Assembly: GCA_002868925.1 (NCBI GenBank)
Contig: PKTZ01000163.1
Span: forward strand, 1-56,156
DNA from: Desulfuromonas sp.
GTDB lineage: Bacteria > Desulfobacterota > Desulfuromonadia > Desulfuromonadales > UBA2294
Reading direction: 5' to 3'
Length of the DNA stretch: 56,156 nt
Below, piece after piece: positions 16,923 through 26,088 of this stretch. Within the stretch, counting starts at the first letter, position 1, and each line of letters starts with the position of its first letter. The notes beneath the pieces are model-generated. The model saw only the letters and a program-made list of their open reading frames with translations, did not search any database and was not told the DNA's origin. The translations under genes were made by a program, and so were the position numbers.

Positions 16923-17972
16923 TTATTTCTCCTTGCCAAGTCCGGTCTCCATGAGCCGACTGATCAACCTGGCGGTGTAGTCGACGATCGGGATGACCTT
17001 GGAATATTTCATGCGATTCGGACCGATGACCCCGAGGGTACCGATGGTCCCGTGTACGTTCCTGTAGCTCGAGGTGATCAGGCTGCACCCCTCGATCTCG
17101 TTGTAGCTGTTGGCGCTACCGATAAAGATCTGGACACCGCTCGCCTCCTGGCTTTTGTCGAGCAGGTCGACCAGGCGGCTCTTCTGCTCGAAGGCCAGGA
17201 ACAGCTTCTTCATTTTTCCGACGTCGGCGAAATCGGGCAGCTCGAGAAAGCTGGAGGCGCCTTCGATATAGACCCTCTCTTCAACATCCTCGGCCAGTGC
17301 CTTGTCGGAAAGATTGAGCGCCCGCTGCATCAACTCGTCGTAGAGCGCCTTCTCCTGCTTCATTTCGGCCGCGACCTTCTCCTTGACCTCCTGGATGGTC
17401 ATGCCGGAGAGGGCGTTGTTGAGATAGTTGGTAATCTTCTCCAGTTCGCGCTGGCTCAAATCCTCGTCGAGTTCGATCAGCTTGTTCTGAACCAGCCCCG
17501 ACTGTGAGACGAAAACCACCAGCACCTTGCCGCCGGAGAGCCGGACGAACTCGATGTGGCGGAAGACGGTCGAGGTGAAGCGGGGGGCCATCACGATGCC
17601 GGCATAGCTGGAGAGCGATGAGAGCGCCTTGCCGGTCTCCTGCAGCAGGCTCTCCACCGATTTTTTCTCGACGTTGCAGTGATCCTCGATCCGCTGCTTC
17701 TCGCGACTGGTCAGCTCCCTGAGCTGCAACAGGCTGTCGACGTAATAGCGGTACCCCTTATCGGTCGGGATGCGGCCGGCAGAGGTATGCGGCGACGCGA
17801 GATAGCCCATCTCCTCGAGATCGGCCATGACGTTGCGCACCGTCGCCGGCGAAATATCCATGTTATGGCGCCGGGTCATGGCCCGGGAGCCGACCGGATC
17901 ACCGGAGGATATATAGTCGTCGACGATCGCTTCGAGGATCGTGCGGCTGCGGTCGTTCAGGTCGTTGCCCAT
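16923..17972 (-). CDS. hrcA: Heat-inducible transcription repressor HrcA
   Basis: A 349-residue repressor that binds CIRCE elements when kept folded by GroEL. The N-terminal winged helix (residues 1-80, with GSRAMTRRHNMDISPATVRNVMADLEEMGYL and HTSAGRIPTDKGYR) and the C-terminal GAF-like dimerisation region (ISSTYR-like LITSSYRNVHGTIGTLGVIGPNRMKY) are typical. It is the first gene of hrcA-grpE-dnaK-dnaJ, with a perfect CIRCE about 55 bases upstream of its start, so it represses its own operon. Confidence 0.98.
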   Translation of the reverse strand: MGNDLNDRSRTILEAIVDDYISSGDPVGSRAMTRRHNMDISPATVRNVMADLEEMGYLASPHTSAGRIPTDKGYRYYVDSLLQLRELTSREKQRIEDHCNVEKKSVESLLQETGKALSSLSSYAGIVMAPRFTSTVFRHIEFVRLSGGKVLVVFVSQSGLVQNKLIELDEDLSQRELEKITNYLNNALSGMTIQEVKEKVAAEMKQEKALYDELMQRALNLSDKALAEDVEERVYIEGASSFLELPDFADVGKMKKLFLAFEQKSRLVDLLDKSQEASGVQIFIGSANSYNEIEGCSLITSSYRNVHGTIGTLGVIGPNRMKYSKVIPIVDYTARLISRLMETGLGKEK

Positions 17973-18025
17973 GACGAAATCCTACAAAAATAACTGAAGC
18001 CGGCAAAACCGGCCCAACCATCCCG

Positions 18026-18052
18026 TTAGCACTCATGATTGACGAGTGCTAA
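18026..18052 (-). promoter_or_regulatory. CIRCE operator (HrcA-binding site)
   Basis: TTAGCACTC and GAGTGCTAA, both perfect, separated by exactly nine bases (18035-18043), make a consensus CIRCE. It lies immediately downstream of the -10 hexamer so that bound HrcA would block initiation of the hrcA operon. Confidence 0.98.
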
Positions 18053-18059
18053 CGGGGTC

Positions 18060-18088
18060 AAGATAACAACGGCCCTGGGCTTTGTCAA
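18060..18088 (-). promoter_or_regulatory. Promoter of the hrcA-grpE-dnaK-dnaJ operon
   Basis: On the minus strand TTGACA (18088-18083) and TATCTT (18065-18060) are 17 bases apart. The start point would fall at the edge of or inside CIRCE, the usual arrangement for HrcA control with the vegetative sigma factor. Confidence 0.85.
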
Positions 18089-18126
18089 GGCATTAGGCGT
18101 GGAAAATTGGCGGGGCTGAAAACCGC

Positions 18127-19257
18127 CTACAGAAAGTGGCTCAGAAGGGTATTGAACAGCAGCCAGCCGTCGATGTTAAAACGCCAGCGGCCCTCTTCGC
18201 AAACGAGCATGTCGTCACATCTGGCGATAGCGTCGGCATACCGCATTTGCAGGTCGACACCGAAGGCGGCACGGAAGGTTTCGGCATCGACGCCACGGTC
18301 GGTGCGAAGACCGAGGTAGAGCATCTCCGCCATCGCCCCTTCCCGGTCAAAGGTTTCGATCGTCTGCGCCGTATCACGGCCGGCGGTCACGTTTTCGGCA
18401 TAGCGATCCAGATCGGCGGCGACTGCGCGCCTCTCCCCCCAGCCGGTGGCAACGAAACTGTGTGCGCCGGCGCCGAGACCGAGGCAGGGGAGGCGCTGCC
18501 AGTAACCCTGGTTGTGCCGACAGGCATAGCCGGGGCGGGCGAAGTTGGAGATCTCGTAATGACGATAACCGGCGGCGGTCAAACGCGCATCGACCCGCAG
18601 AAAGAGCTCGGCGTAGAGATCCTCGTCCGGGAGCACGATTTTACCTCCGGCAACCTGCTCTCCGAGCGGGGTGCCGGTCTCGGCGGTCAGACCATAGCAG
18701 GAGAGGTGCTCCGGTTCGAACTCCAGCAAAGCGTCGAGGTCGTTCTCAAGTTCCGTCCGGGACTGCCCCGGCAGGGCGAACATCAGGTCGAGGGAGAGGT
18801 TGTCGAAACCGGCCTGCCGGGCCAGCCGAACCGCCTCACGGCTCTCGGCGACGCTGTGCGGCCGACCGAGCTTTGCCAGGAGGTTTGGCTGCAGGCTCTG
18901 CATCCCGAGCGACAATCGATTGACTCCCGCCGCCCGATACCCTTGGAGCTTCTGGGCATCGACCGTACCGGGGTTCGCCTCGAGGCTGATCTCGGCCTCA
19001 GCCGACAACCCGAAGTGCTTAGCGACTCCCTGCAACAGATCGGCGACAACCCCAGGCGCCAACAGGCTAGGCGTGCCGCCGCCGAAAAAGAGGGTGTCGA
19101 CCGGCCCCTGCCAGCCGTTTGCGGCTGCCCTCTCCAGATCCTTGCGCAGCAGTTCACCATACGCGTCGACAGCCCCTTCGTTCTTCTCGACCGAGAAGAA
19201 ATCACAGTAGGGGCATTTGCGCAGGCAGAACGGAATATGGAAATAGAGTCCGGTCAT
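18127..19257 (-). CDS. hemW: HemW-like radical SAM protein
   Basis: A 376-residue radical SAM enzyme. The cluster motif is CLRKCPYCDF (Cys11, Cys15, Cys18), lacking the fourth cysteine that marks coproporphyrinogen dehydrogenase HemN, so HemW, a heme-binding chaperone-like protein, is the better call. FFGGGTPSLL, SLEANPGT, RLSLGMQS, LSLDLMFALPGQ, the HYEISNFARPG block and the GLGAGAHSF motif complete the family pattern. It lies directly upstream of the heat-shock promoter region, transcribed in the same direction, and ends about 40 bases before that -35 hexamer. Confidence 0.88.
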   Translation of the reverse strand: MTGLYFHIPFCLRKCPYCDFFSVEKNEGAVDAYGELLRKDLERAAANGWQGPVDTLFFGGGTPSLLAPGVVADLLQGVAKHFGLSAEAEISLEANPGTVDAQKLQGYRAAGVNRLSLGMQSLQPNLLAKLGRPHSVAESREAVRLARQAGFDNLSLDLMFALPGQSRTELENDLDALLEFEPEHLSCYGLTAETGTPLGEQVAGGKIVLPDEDLYAELFLRVDARLTAAGYRHYEISNFARPGYACRHNQGYWQRLPCLGLGAGAHSFVATGWGERRAVAADLDRYAENVTAGRDTAQTIETFDREGAMAEMLYLGLRTDRGVDAETFRAAFGVDLQMRYADAIARCDDMLVCEEGRWRFNIDGWLLFNTLLSHFL

Positions 19258-19261
19258 AAAT

Positions 19262-19294
19262 AAAAGAGGCGGAGCCCGAAGCCCCGCCTCTTTT
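19262..19294 (-). terminator. Terminator downstream of nhaD
   Basis: AAAAGAGGCGG and its inverse CCGCCTCTTTT (11-bp stem) lie between the nhaD stop and the hemW start. The T-tract on the minus strand is short (TTTTATTT). It separates the two genes but may be leaky. Confidence 0.6.
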
Positions 19295-19315
19295 CATACC
19301 ATATTTAAATACAGC

Positions 19316-20800
19316 CTAGTGGAAATAACTGTCGTTGATCCAGATATGGGCAACGATACTGGCGGCGTAGCCGATTGCTACTGCCCAGGAACACTTGAGG
19401 TGATTCATGAAGGTGTAGGTACCGCGGGCGGTCCCCATCAGGGCGACGCCGGCGGCCGAACCGATCGACAGCATGCTGCCGCCGACCCCGGCGGTCAGGG
19501 TGACCAACAGCCACTGGCCGTGCGACATCACCGGGTCCATGGTCAGGACGGCGAACATGACCGGGATGTTGTCGACGATCGCCGACAGAATGCCGACCAG
19601 CACGTTGGCGGTGGTGGCACCGAGATCATGGTACATGAACTGCGAGGTCATCGCCAGGTACCCGAACTGGCCGAGGCCGCCGACACAGAGGATAACTCCG
19701 TAGAAGAAGAGCAGGGTGTCCCACTCGGCGCGGGCGATCTTGCGGAACAGGTCGAAGCCGGCGACCGGCGCATGGCCGTGCCCCTGGCTCTCGGCCGGCG
19801 GCTCGCAGTGATCGTCCGGATTGTGGCCGATCATATCGAGCGGCTGATCGCCCCCTTTAAGCAGCCGGTGCTCCTTGATCTTGAGATAGTAGGAGAAGAA
19901 GCTGAGGTAACCGAGGCCGAGCATCATCCCGGCTGCCGGCGGCAAGTGCAGAAAGTTATGGAACGAAACCGCGGTGGCGATGGTGCAGCCGAACAGAGCC
20001 ATGATCCGCTTGGCGCCGAGCTTCATCGAGATCGTCTCGTCCATCGCCTCCGGCCGATCCTTGGCAACCGTCATACTCATGATCGCCGCCGGGATGACCC
20101 AGTTGATCAACGACGGAATGAAGATGGCGAAGAACTCGACGAACTCGACCTTCCCTTTCTGCCAGACCATCAGGGTGGTAATGTCACCAAACGGGGAGAA
20201 AGCGCCACCGGCGTTGGCACCGACGACGACGTTGATGCAGGCGACGATGACGAACTTGCGGTTGCTGCCACCGACCGCCATAACGACGGCGCCCATCAGC
20301 AGGGCGGTAGTCAGGTTGTCGGCGAGCGGTGAAATGACGAAGGCGAGAGCACCGGTCACCCAGAAGACGGTGCGCAGGGTGAAGCCGCGGCTGACCAGCC
20401 AGGAGCGCAGCGCCTGGAAGACGTTGCGCTCGTCCATGGCGTTGATGTAAGTCATCGCTGCCAGCAGGAACAGAAACAGTTCGGCGTATTCGATCAGGTT
20501 GTGCTTGATCGCCTCGTGCGGGGTATGGGTATCGCCCATCGCCTGGTAGGCGAAGACGACCAGCACCCAGATGATCCCGGCGGCGAGCAGCACCGGCTTG
20601 CTCTTGCGCAAATGCAGCTGTTCTTCGAAGATGACCAGGGTGTAGGCGGCAACGAACAGGACCAGGGCGATGATGCCGAGGCCGGTACCGGTCAGGTTGA
20701 CAAATTCGCCTCCTCCTTCACTGCCGCCGGAACTGGCAAAAGCCGGCAAGACACCGGCGAGCAGCAAGAATGTAGATATCCATAAACTCTTGAATGGCAT
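19316..20800 (-). CDS. nhaD: NhaD-type sodium/proton antiporter
   Basis: A 494-residue polytopic membrane protein with a signal-like N-terminus (about 1-24) and some twelve hydrophobic segments, typical of the NhaD branch of the ion transporter superfamily. Diagnostic stretches are EYAELFLFLLAAMTYINAM, VISPLADNLTTALLMGAV, GANAGGAFSPFGDITTLMVW and GILSAIVDNIPVMFAVL, where the buried Asp/Asn/Thr residues form the ion path. A His-rich cytoplasmic loop (DDHCEPP...GHGHAP) is noticeable. The open frame extends upstream, but AGGAGAAACAAC before the ATG at 20800 sets the start. It exports Na+ in exchange for protons, fitting a marine or brackish habitat. Confidence 0.9.
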   Translation of the reverse strand: MPFKSLWISTFLLLAGVLPAFASSGGSEGGGEFVNLTGTGLGIIALVLFVAAYTLVIFEEQLHLRKSKPVLLAAGIIWVLVVFAYQAMGDTHTPHEAIKHNLIEYAELFLFLLAAMTYINAMDERNVFQALRSWLVSRGFTLRTVFWVTGALAFVISPLADNLTTALLMGAVVMAVGGSNRKFVIVACINVVVGANAGGAFSPFGDITTLMVWQKGKVEFVEFFAIFIPSLINWVIPAAIMSMTVAKDRPEAMDETISMKLGAKRIMALFGCTIATAVSFHNFLHLPPAAGMMLGLGYLSFFSYYLKIKEHRLLKGGDQPLDMIGHNPDDHCEPPAESQGHGHAPVAGFDLFRKIARAEWDTLLFFYGVILCVGGLGQFGYLAMTSQFMYHDLGATTANVLVGILSAIVDNIPVMFAVLTMDPVMSHGQWLLVTLTAGVGGSMLSIGSAAGVALMGTARGTYTFMNHLKCSWAVAIGYAASIVAHIWINDSYFH

Positions 20801-21028
20801 GTTGTTTCTCCTGAAAAATTGAATCTGGTAATTTGAAAAAACCCGCCTTGTCGACGGGGAATAGAACGCCTTGTTTTTTATCATTCCGGGAGATTCACGT
20901 CAAGGCAAACCGGACAAGAGCAAAGCACTTGTCATCTTGGTTAAGATGCCATAATATTGCCTTTATTCAAAAACGTTTTAATTTCAGATAATTAGCAAAA
21001 CATTGTTTTAAAAACTAACGGAGCACCC

Positions 21029-21820
21029 ATGAAGGAAACGATAACCGCCGCCACCGTCCAATTCAACCTCGCCCTCGGCGAGATCGAGACAAACCTCGAA
21101 AAAGCCGAAGCCGGCCTGCGCCGGGCGAGCGAACAGGGCGCCCAACTGGCGGTCCTGCCGGAGATGTGGAGCGCCGGTTACGACTACAAGCGGCTGCAGC
21201 GCCACGCCGAGCAGACGCCGCGAGTGCTGGAAGTGATACAGAAACTCTCGGCCGAACTCGGCCTGGTCATCGTCGGTAGCCTGCCGGAAAAGGAAGGGGA
21301 GAAGATCTTCAACACCGCCTCGGTCATCGATGGCGGCAAGATCGTCGGCAGCTACCGCAAGCTGCACATGTTCTCGACCATGGGCGAGGACCGTTTCCTC
21401 TCCCCCGGCGAGACTTCGTTGGTCGCCCCGACCTCGATCGGCCGGATCGGGGTCGCCATCTGCTACGATCTGCGCTTCCCCGAGCTGTTCCGCAAGATGG
21501 CACTGGAGGGGGCCGAGGTCATCTGCGTTCCGGCCGAGTGGCCCAAGCCGCGCCAGGAGCACTGGCGGACCCTGCTCCGCGCCCGGGCGATGGAAAACCA
21601 ACTCTTCATTGTCGCCACCAACTGCTGCGGCATCCAGGGCAAGCTCGACTTCTTCGGCATGAGCCTGCTCCTCTCGGCCCGCGGCGAAGTCCTCGCCGAA
21701 GGGGGCGAGACCGACACCGAGCTGGTCGCTACCTTCGAACGGGAAGAGATGGAATCGTACCGCAAGCAGATCCAGTGCTACACCGACCGCCGGCCCGAGA
21801 TCTACGGCACCCTGCCTTAA
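21029..21820 (+). CDS. Carbon-nitrogen hydrolase (nitrilase superfamily), omega-amidase-like
   Basis: A 263-residue nitrilase-fold enzyme with the complete Glu-Lys-Cys triad: Glu45 (AVLPEMWSAG), Lys111 (SYRKLHMF) and Cys145 (AICYDLRFPE). The YRKLHMF and CYDLRFPELFR motifs are closest to the Nit2/YafV omega-amidase group, which hydrolyses alpha-ketoglutaramate or alpha-ketosuccinamate in transamination salvage. The substrate remains an inference. It is a single gene diverging from nhaD across a 228-base spacer and is followed by a long inverted repeat. Confidence 0.85.
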   Translation: MKETITAATVQFNLALGEIETNLEKAEAGLRRASEQGAQLAVLPEMWSAGYDYKRLQRHAEQTPRVLEVIQKLSAELGLVIVGSLPEKEGEKIFNTASVIDGGKIVGSYRKLHMFSTMGEDRFLSPGETSLVAPTSIGRIGVAICYDLRFPELFRKMALEGAEVICVPAEWPKPRQEHWRTLLRARAMENQLFIVATNCCGIQGKLDFFGMSLLLSARGEVLAEGGETDTELVATFEREEMESYRKQIQCYTDRRPEIYGTLP

Positions 21821-21830
21821 AGATTTATCA

Positions 21831-22081
21831 CCACGAAGTACACGAAGGGCATGAAGAAAATCAAAATCGGTTTTCACGCAAAGACGCAAAGAAATGCAAA
21901 AAAGCAGTTTCAGGTAAAAAGACAAAACTTTGAAATTATTGCACAAATAAAGGTTTTGTTTTTCACCCCACATAAAGGGTTTCAGCTTTTCAGTTTTCGA
22001 TTCTCTTCGCGACTTTGCGTCTTTGCGTGAGAAAAGCTTTTAAGAATCAGCCTTTCTTCGTGCCCTTCGTGTTCTTCGTGG
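21831..22081. repeat. Long imperfect inverted repeat (CACGAAG/CGCAAAGACGCAAAG type)
   Basis: The outer arms 21831-21859 and 22053-22081 match in inverse at nearly all positions (CCACGAAG, ACACGAAGGGCA, GAAGAAA blocks). The inner arms 21875-21891 and 22013-22029 match exactly over 17 bases (CACGCAAAGACGCAAAG). About 120 unrelated bases lie in the centre. This architecture is that of a small non-autonomous element or dispersed intergenic repeat. Comparable CACGAAG/CGCAAAG repeats are common in several bacterial phyla. Confidence 0.7.
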
Positions 22082-22111
22082 TTAACCTTTTCTCGACCAA
22101 TATGTCCGGAC

Positions 22112-22145
22112 AAAAAAGCGGAGAAGGCACTCCGCCTTCCCCGCT
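22112..22145 (-). terminator. Terminator of the gene at 22189
   Basis: A 12-bp stem on the minus strand (AGCGGGGAAGGC with GCCTTCTCCGCT, one G-T pair) and 5-base loop is followed by six T residues. Confidence 0.8.
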
Positions 22146-22188
22146 TTAATCGTTTCAGTTTTCAGCAATAGATCCTTACCTTGCCCGA

Positions 22189-22536
22189 TCACTCCTCCAT
22201 CCGCTCTGCACTCTCCCGATACTGCGGCGGGATATCCTCCATGCTGTCGGCGAACTGCAGGACGCCGCTGTCGTCGGCATAAACATAGCGGGGGGCGTTA
22301 TCCGGTTTTGCCATCGGCGCCGCCGGTTGCTGTTTTTCGGCGATCACCTCCTCGACACTTTTGGCACCGGAGCCGGGAGTGAGCCCGAACAGGCGTTGGC
22401 GAAAATCGAGATAGAACTCCTGTGTCACCTGCATCCCCCCCTTTTTGAACTCGACCCGGATCATGAACTGATCGACGGCGAGCAGGCAGCAGAAAAAGAT
22501 GATGATCCAGAATATTGCTTTTGATGTCTTGCCCAT
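22189..22536 (-). CDS. Hypothetical single-pass membrane protein with DUF4124-like tail
   Basis: A 115-residue protein with one hydrophobic N-terminal helix (about 7-25, AIFWIIIFFCCLLAVDQF), a basic-hydrophobic stretch, a proline-rich linker, and a C-terminal RYVYADDSGVLQFADSMEDIPPQYR segment. The YxYxDxxGxxxFxDxxxxIPxxYR pattern resembles the small DUF4124 domain found in many secreted proteobacterial proteins. The topology suggests an anchored periplasmic peptide. It is followed by a good terminator and preceded by the Gfo/Idh/MocA gene. Function unknown. Confidence 0.6.
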   Translation of the reverse strand: MGKTSKAIFWIIIFFCCLLAVDQFMIRVEFKKGGMQVTQEFYLDFRQRLFGLTPGSGAKSVEEVIAEKQQPAAPMAKPDNAPRYVYADDSGVLQFADSMEDIPPQYRESAERMEE

Positions 22537-22631
22537 GGTCGACGATTCTCAGGGTTCCGGCGTAAAATTGCAACCTAAAGGATGAAATGACGTGAGCGGG
22601 CCGGCGCAACAGGCACCGGCCGCGCTTTATC

Positions 22632-23588
22632 TTACTTGTGATACTTGGCGGCAAAAAGGAGTTTGTGCAGATTCTGCGACAGCTCCTGGTTGTCCTCGCC
22701 CTTGGCATACATTTCGGTCAGGTTGGAAAAGACCCCCATGTAATGGTTGACCAGACGCGGCTTGTCGGTCGCGAGGTTGAAGACGAGGTCGTCCCGGCCA
22801 CGCTGAACCAGGCGGGCAAACTCCTTGGCGTGATCGAGCTCCAGGGTGCCGTCTTCGTACCAGAGCCGGGTCATCTTGTAGTTTTTGCCGAGCGTCCAGT
22901 TGGTATCGACGATGCCGAAACCGGACTGGGCGCCGGTATCGAAGCGATAGATACCGAGCCCCTGCACCTCGGAACAGGAGAGGCTCTGGATCGCCGTCAT
23001 CCTGCCGTCGACCAGCTCCATCTGGGTCGGGTCGATCAGCCGCGCCAGGATGCTGAGGCTGCTGACGCCGCCGTCGATCCAGGCACCCGCCTTACCGACG
23101 GCGCCGAGGGTCAACGCACCGTTGAGATAATAGATATCGGAGAAACAGGACTCGAAGCCCTGCAGACGGCCGAGCTCGAAGTTCTCTTCCTCCTGCTGCA
23201 GTACCCACCACTCGACTTCGCGGCCATACGAGGCGTGAAACGCCGTGTAGAGCGGCAGCTTGCGGGTCGAGGCGGCGGTCAGCAGGGCATCTTCCTGCTC
23301 GGGGCTGATGCAGAGAGGCTTTTCGACCATCGCCACCCGATCGGCCTCGATCACTTTCATCACCACCTCGAAGTGGCTCGGGGGCGGGGTCGAAATCAGA
23401 AAAGCGTCCGCCTTCGACCGCAGCATCATCTGGTCCAGATCTTCGTAGAAGGTGACGCTCCCCGGCAGTTCCTCGGCCCGCGCCGGATCGAGGTCATGGG
23501 CATCGACCAGACTGATCCCCTTGGTATGAGAAATCGCCTGCATCTGGTAGTTGGCTATTTTCCCGATTCCGATCAGTCCGATTTTCAT
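22632..23588 (-). CDS. Gfo/Idh/MocA family oxidoreductase
   Basis: A 318-residue NAD(P)-binding oxidoreductase. The N-terminal Rossmann start IGLIGIGKIANYQMQAI, the LISTPPPSHFEVVMKVIE strand-helix and the catalytic-lysine motif VEKPLCISPEQ define the family. The second half is the alpha/beta dimerisation domain. Where many members have a His in the active site, the segment GAWIDGGVSSLSILARLI carries the Asp. The substrate is probably a sugar or cyclitol derivative and cannot be named. It may share a transcript with the gene at 22189, 95 bases downstream. Confidence 0.85.
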   Translation of the reverse strand: MKIGLIGIGKIANYQMQAISHTKGISLVDAHDLDPARAEELPGSVTFYEDLDQMMLRSKADAFLISTPPPSHFEVVMKVIEADRVAMVEKPLCISPEQEDALLTAASTRKLPLYTAFHASYGREVEWWVLQQEEENFELGRLQGFESCFSDIYYLNGALTLGAVGKAGAWIDGGVSSLSILARLIDPTQMELVDGRMTAIQSLSCSEVQGLGIYRFDTGAQSGFGIVDTNWTLGKNYKMTRLWYEDGTLELDHAKEFARLVQRGRDDLVFNLATDKPRLVNHYMGVFSNLTEMYAKGEDNQELSQNLHKLLFAAKYHK

Positions 23589-23768
23589 AAGGATACTCCA
23601 TAGTTATTAGTTTTAATGAAAACAATAGCGGCGGTTTTGCTAAAAAGTGTATACAATTTTCGTGAAATTTCATATAGTATTTTTTCCTCTTACGCTCGAT
23701 CCGTTCGGGGCGGATCATGTGAGCGGGAGGTTTGTTATTTGAGATGTTGGCAAAGGGAATAATGTGCC

Positions 23769-24245
23769 ATGGGATTTTTCAAGCGCAAGAGCGGGAGTCC
23801 GAGCGACGTCCCGGCGCGACCAGTTGAAAGCCAGCCTGAGATCGAACTCGTCGACCACTGCTACTGCGATGACGGGCACGACCTTATCAGCGACAAGGCA
23901 TCCTTTGCCGGCCATCCTGGCATCACCCTGAAGCTACGTAACGATCGCCAGGAAGGGCTGCTCTCCCTGAGCCCGATCATCGGCTACAAGGAACGGACTT
24001 TTTTCGGCACCGAGTGGATCAATGGTGAGGTTGTCGAGATCTGCTGTCCGACCTGTTCGAAACCATTACCGGTTTACAACGAGTGTTTCTGCGGTGCGGA
24101 CCTGGTTGCCATGTTCACGACGAACAATAACGATTTTGCCAACTGTATCGGTATCTGCCAGAGAATCGGCTGTACCCACGCTGAAATCATCAGCAACCGC
24201 AACCTGCGGGTAAACAGTCGGCACGGGATATTCGTCAAAGACTGA
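23769..24245 (+). CDS. Cysteine-rich hypothetical protein (probable zinc ribbon)
   Basis: A 158-residue soluble protein with ten cysteines: C31, C33, C92, C93, C96, C106, C108, C126, C130 and C135. The ICCPTC...CFCGAD pair looks like a zinc ribbon, and the CxxxCxxxxCTH cluster near the end could hold a second metal. The N-terminal 25 residues are basic and low-complexity. No family was recognised. An AAAGGGAAT sequence upstream is a plausible ribosome binding site. The gene stands alone and diverges from the oxidoreductase. A strong terminator follows at 24371-24420. Confidence 0.6.
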   Translation: MGFFKRKSGSPSDVPARPVESQPEIELVDHCYCDDGHDLISDKASFAGHPGITLKLRNDRQEGLLSLSPIIGYKERTFFGTEWINGEVVEICCPTCSKPLPVYNECFCGADLVAMFTTNNNDFANCIGICQRIGCTHAEIISNRNLRVNSRHGIFVKD

Positions 24246-25993
<1,748 letters not shown>

Positions 25994-26088
25994 TATCGCC
26001 TCAAACGGGGCGGGCACCAAGACAGGTGTCCGCCCCGACATTGACCCGGGATATTGCAGACAAGCCGACTTACAACCAAGGAATAATC

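Larger units (their letters stand above)
21821..22188. other. Intergenic region occupied by an inverted-repeat element, no gene seen
   Basis: This 368-base gap between two convergent genes contains an imperfect long inverted repeat (21831-22081) and the terminator of the minus-strand gene (22112-22145). The frame read through the left arm gives the peptide pattern HEVHEGHEE...SRKDAKK, a known artefact of such repeats. Confidence 0.65.
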
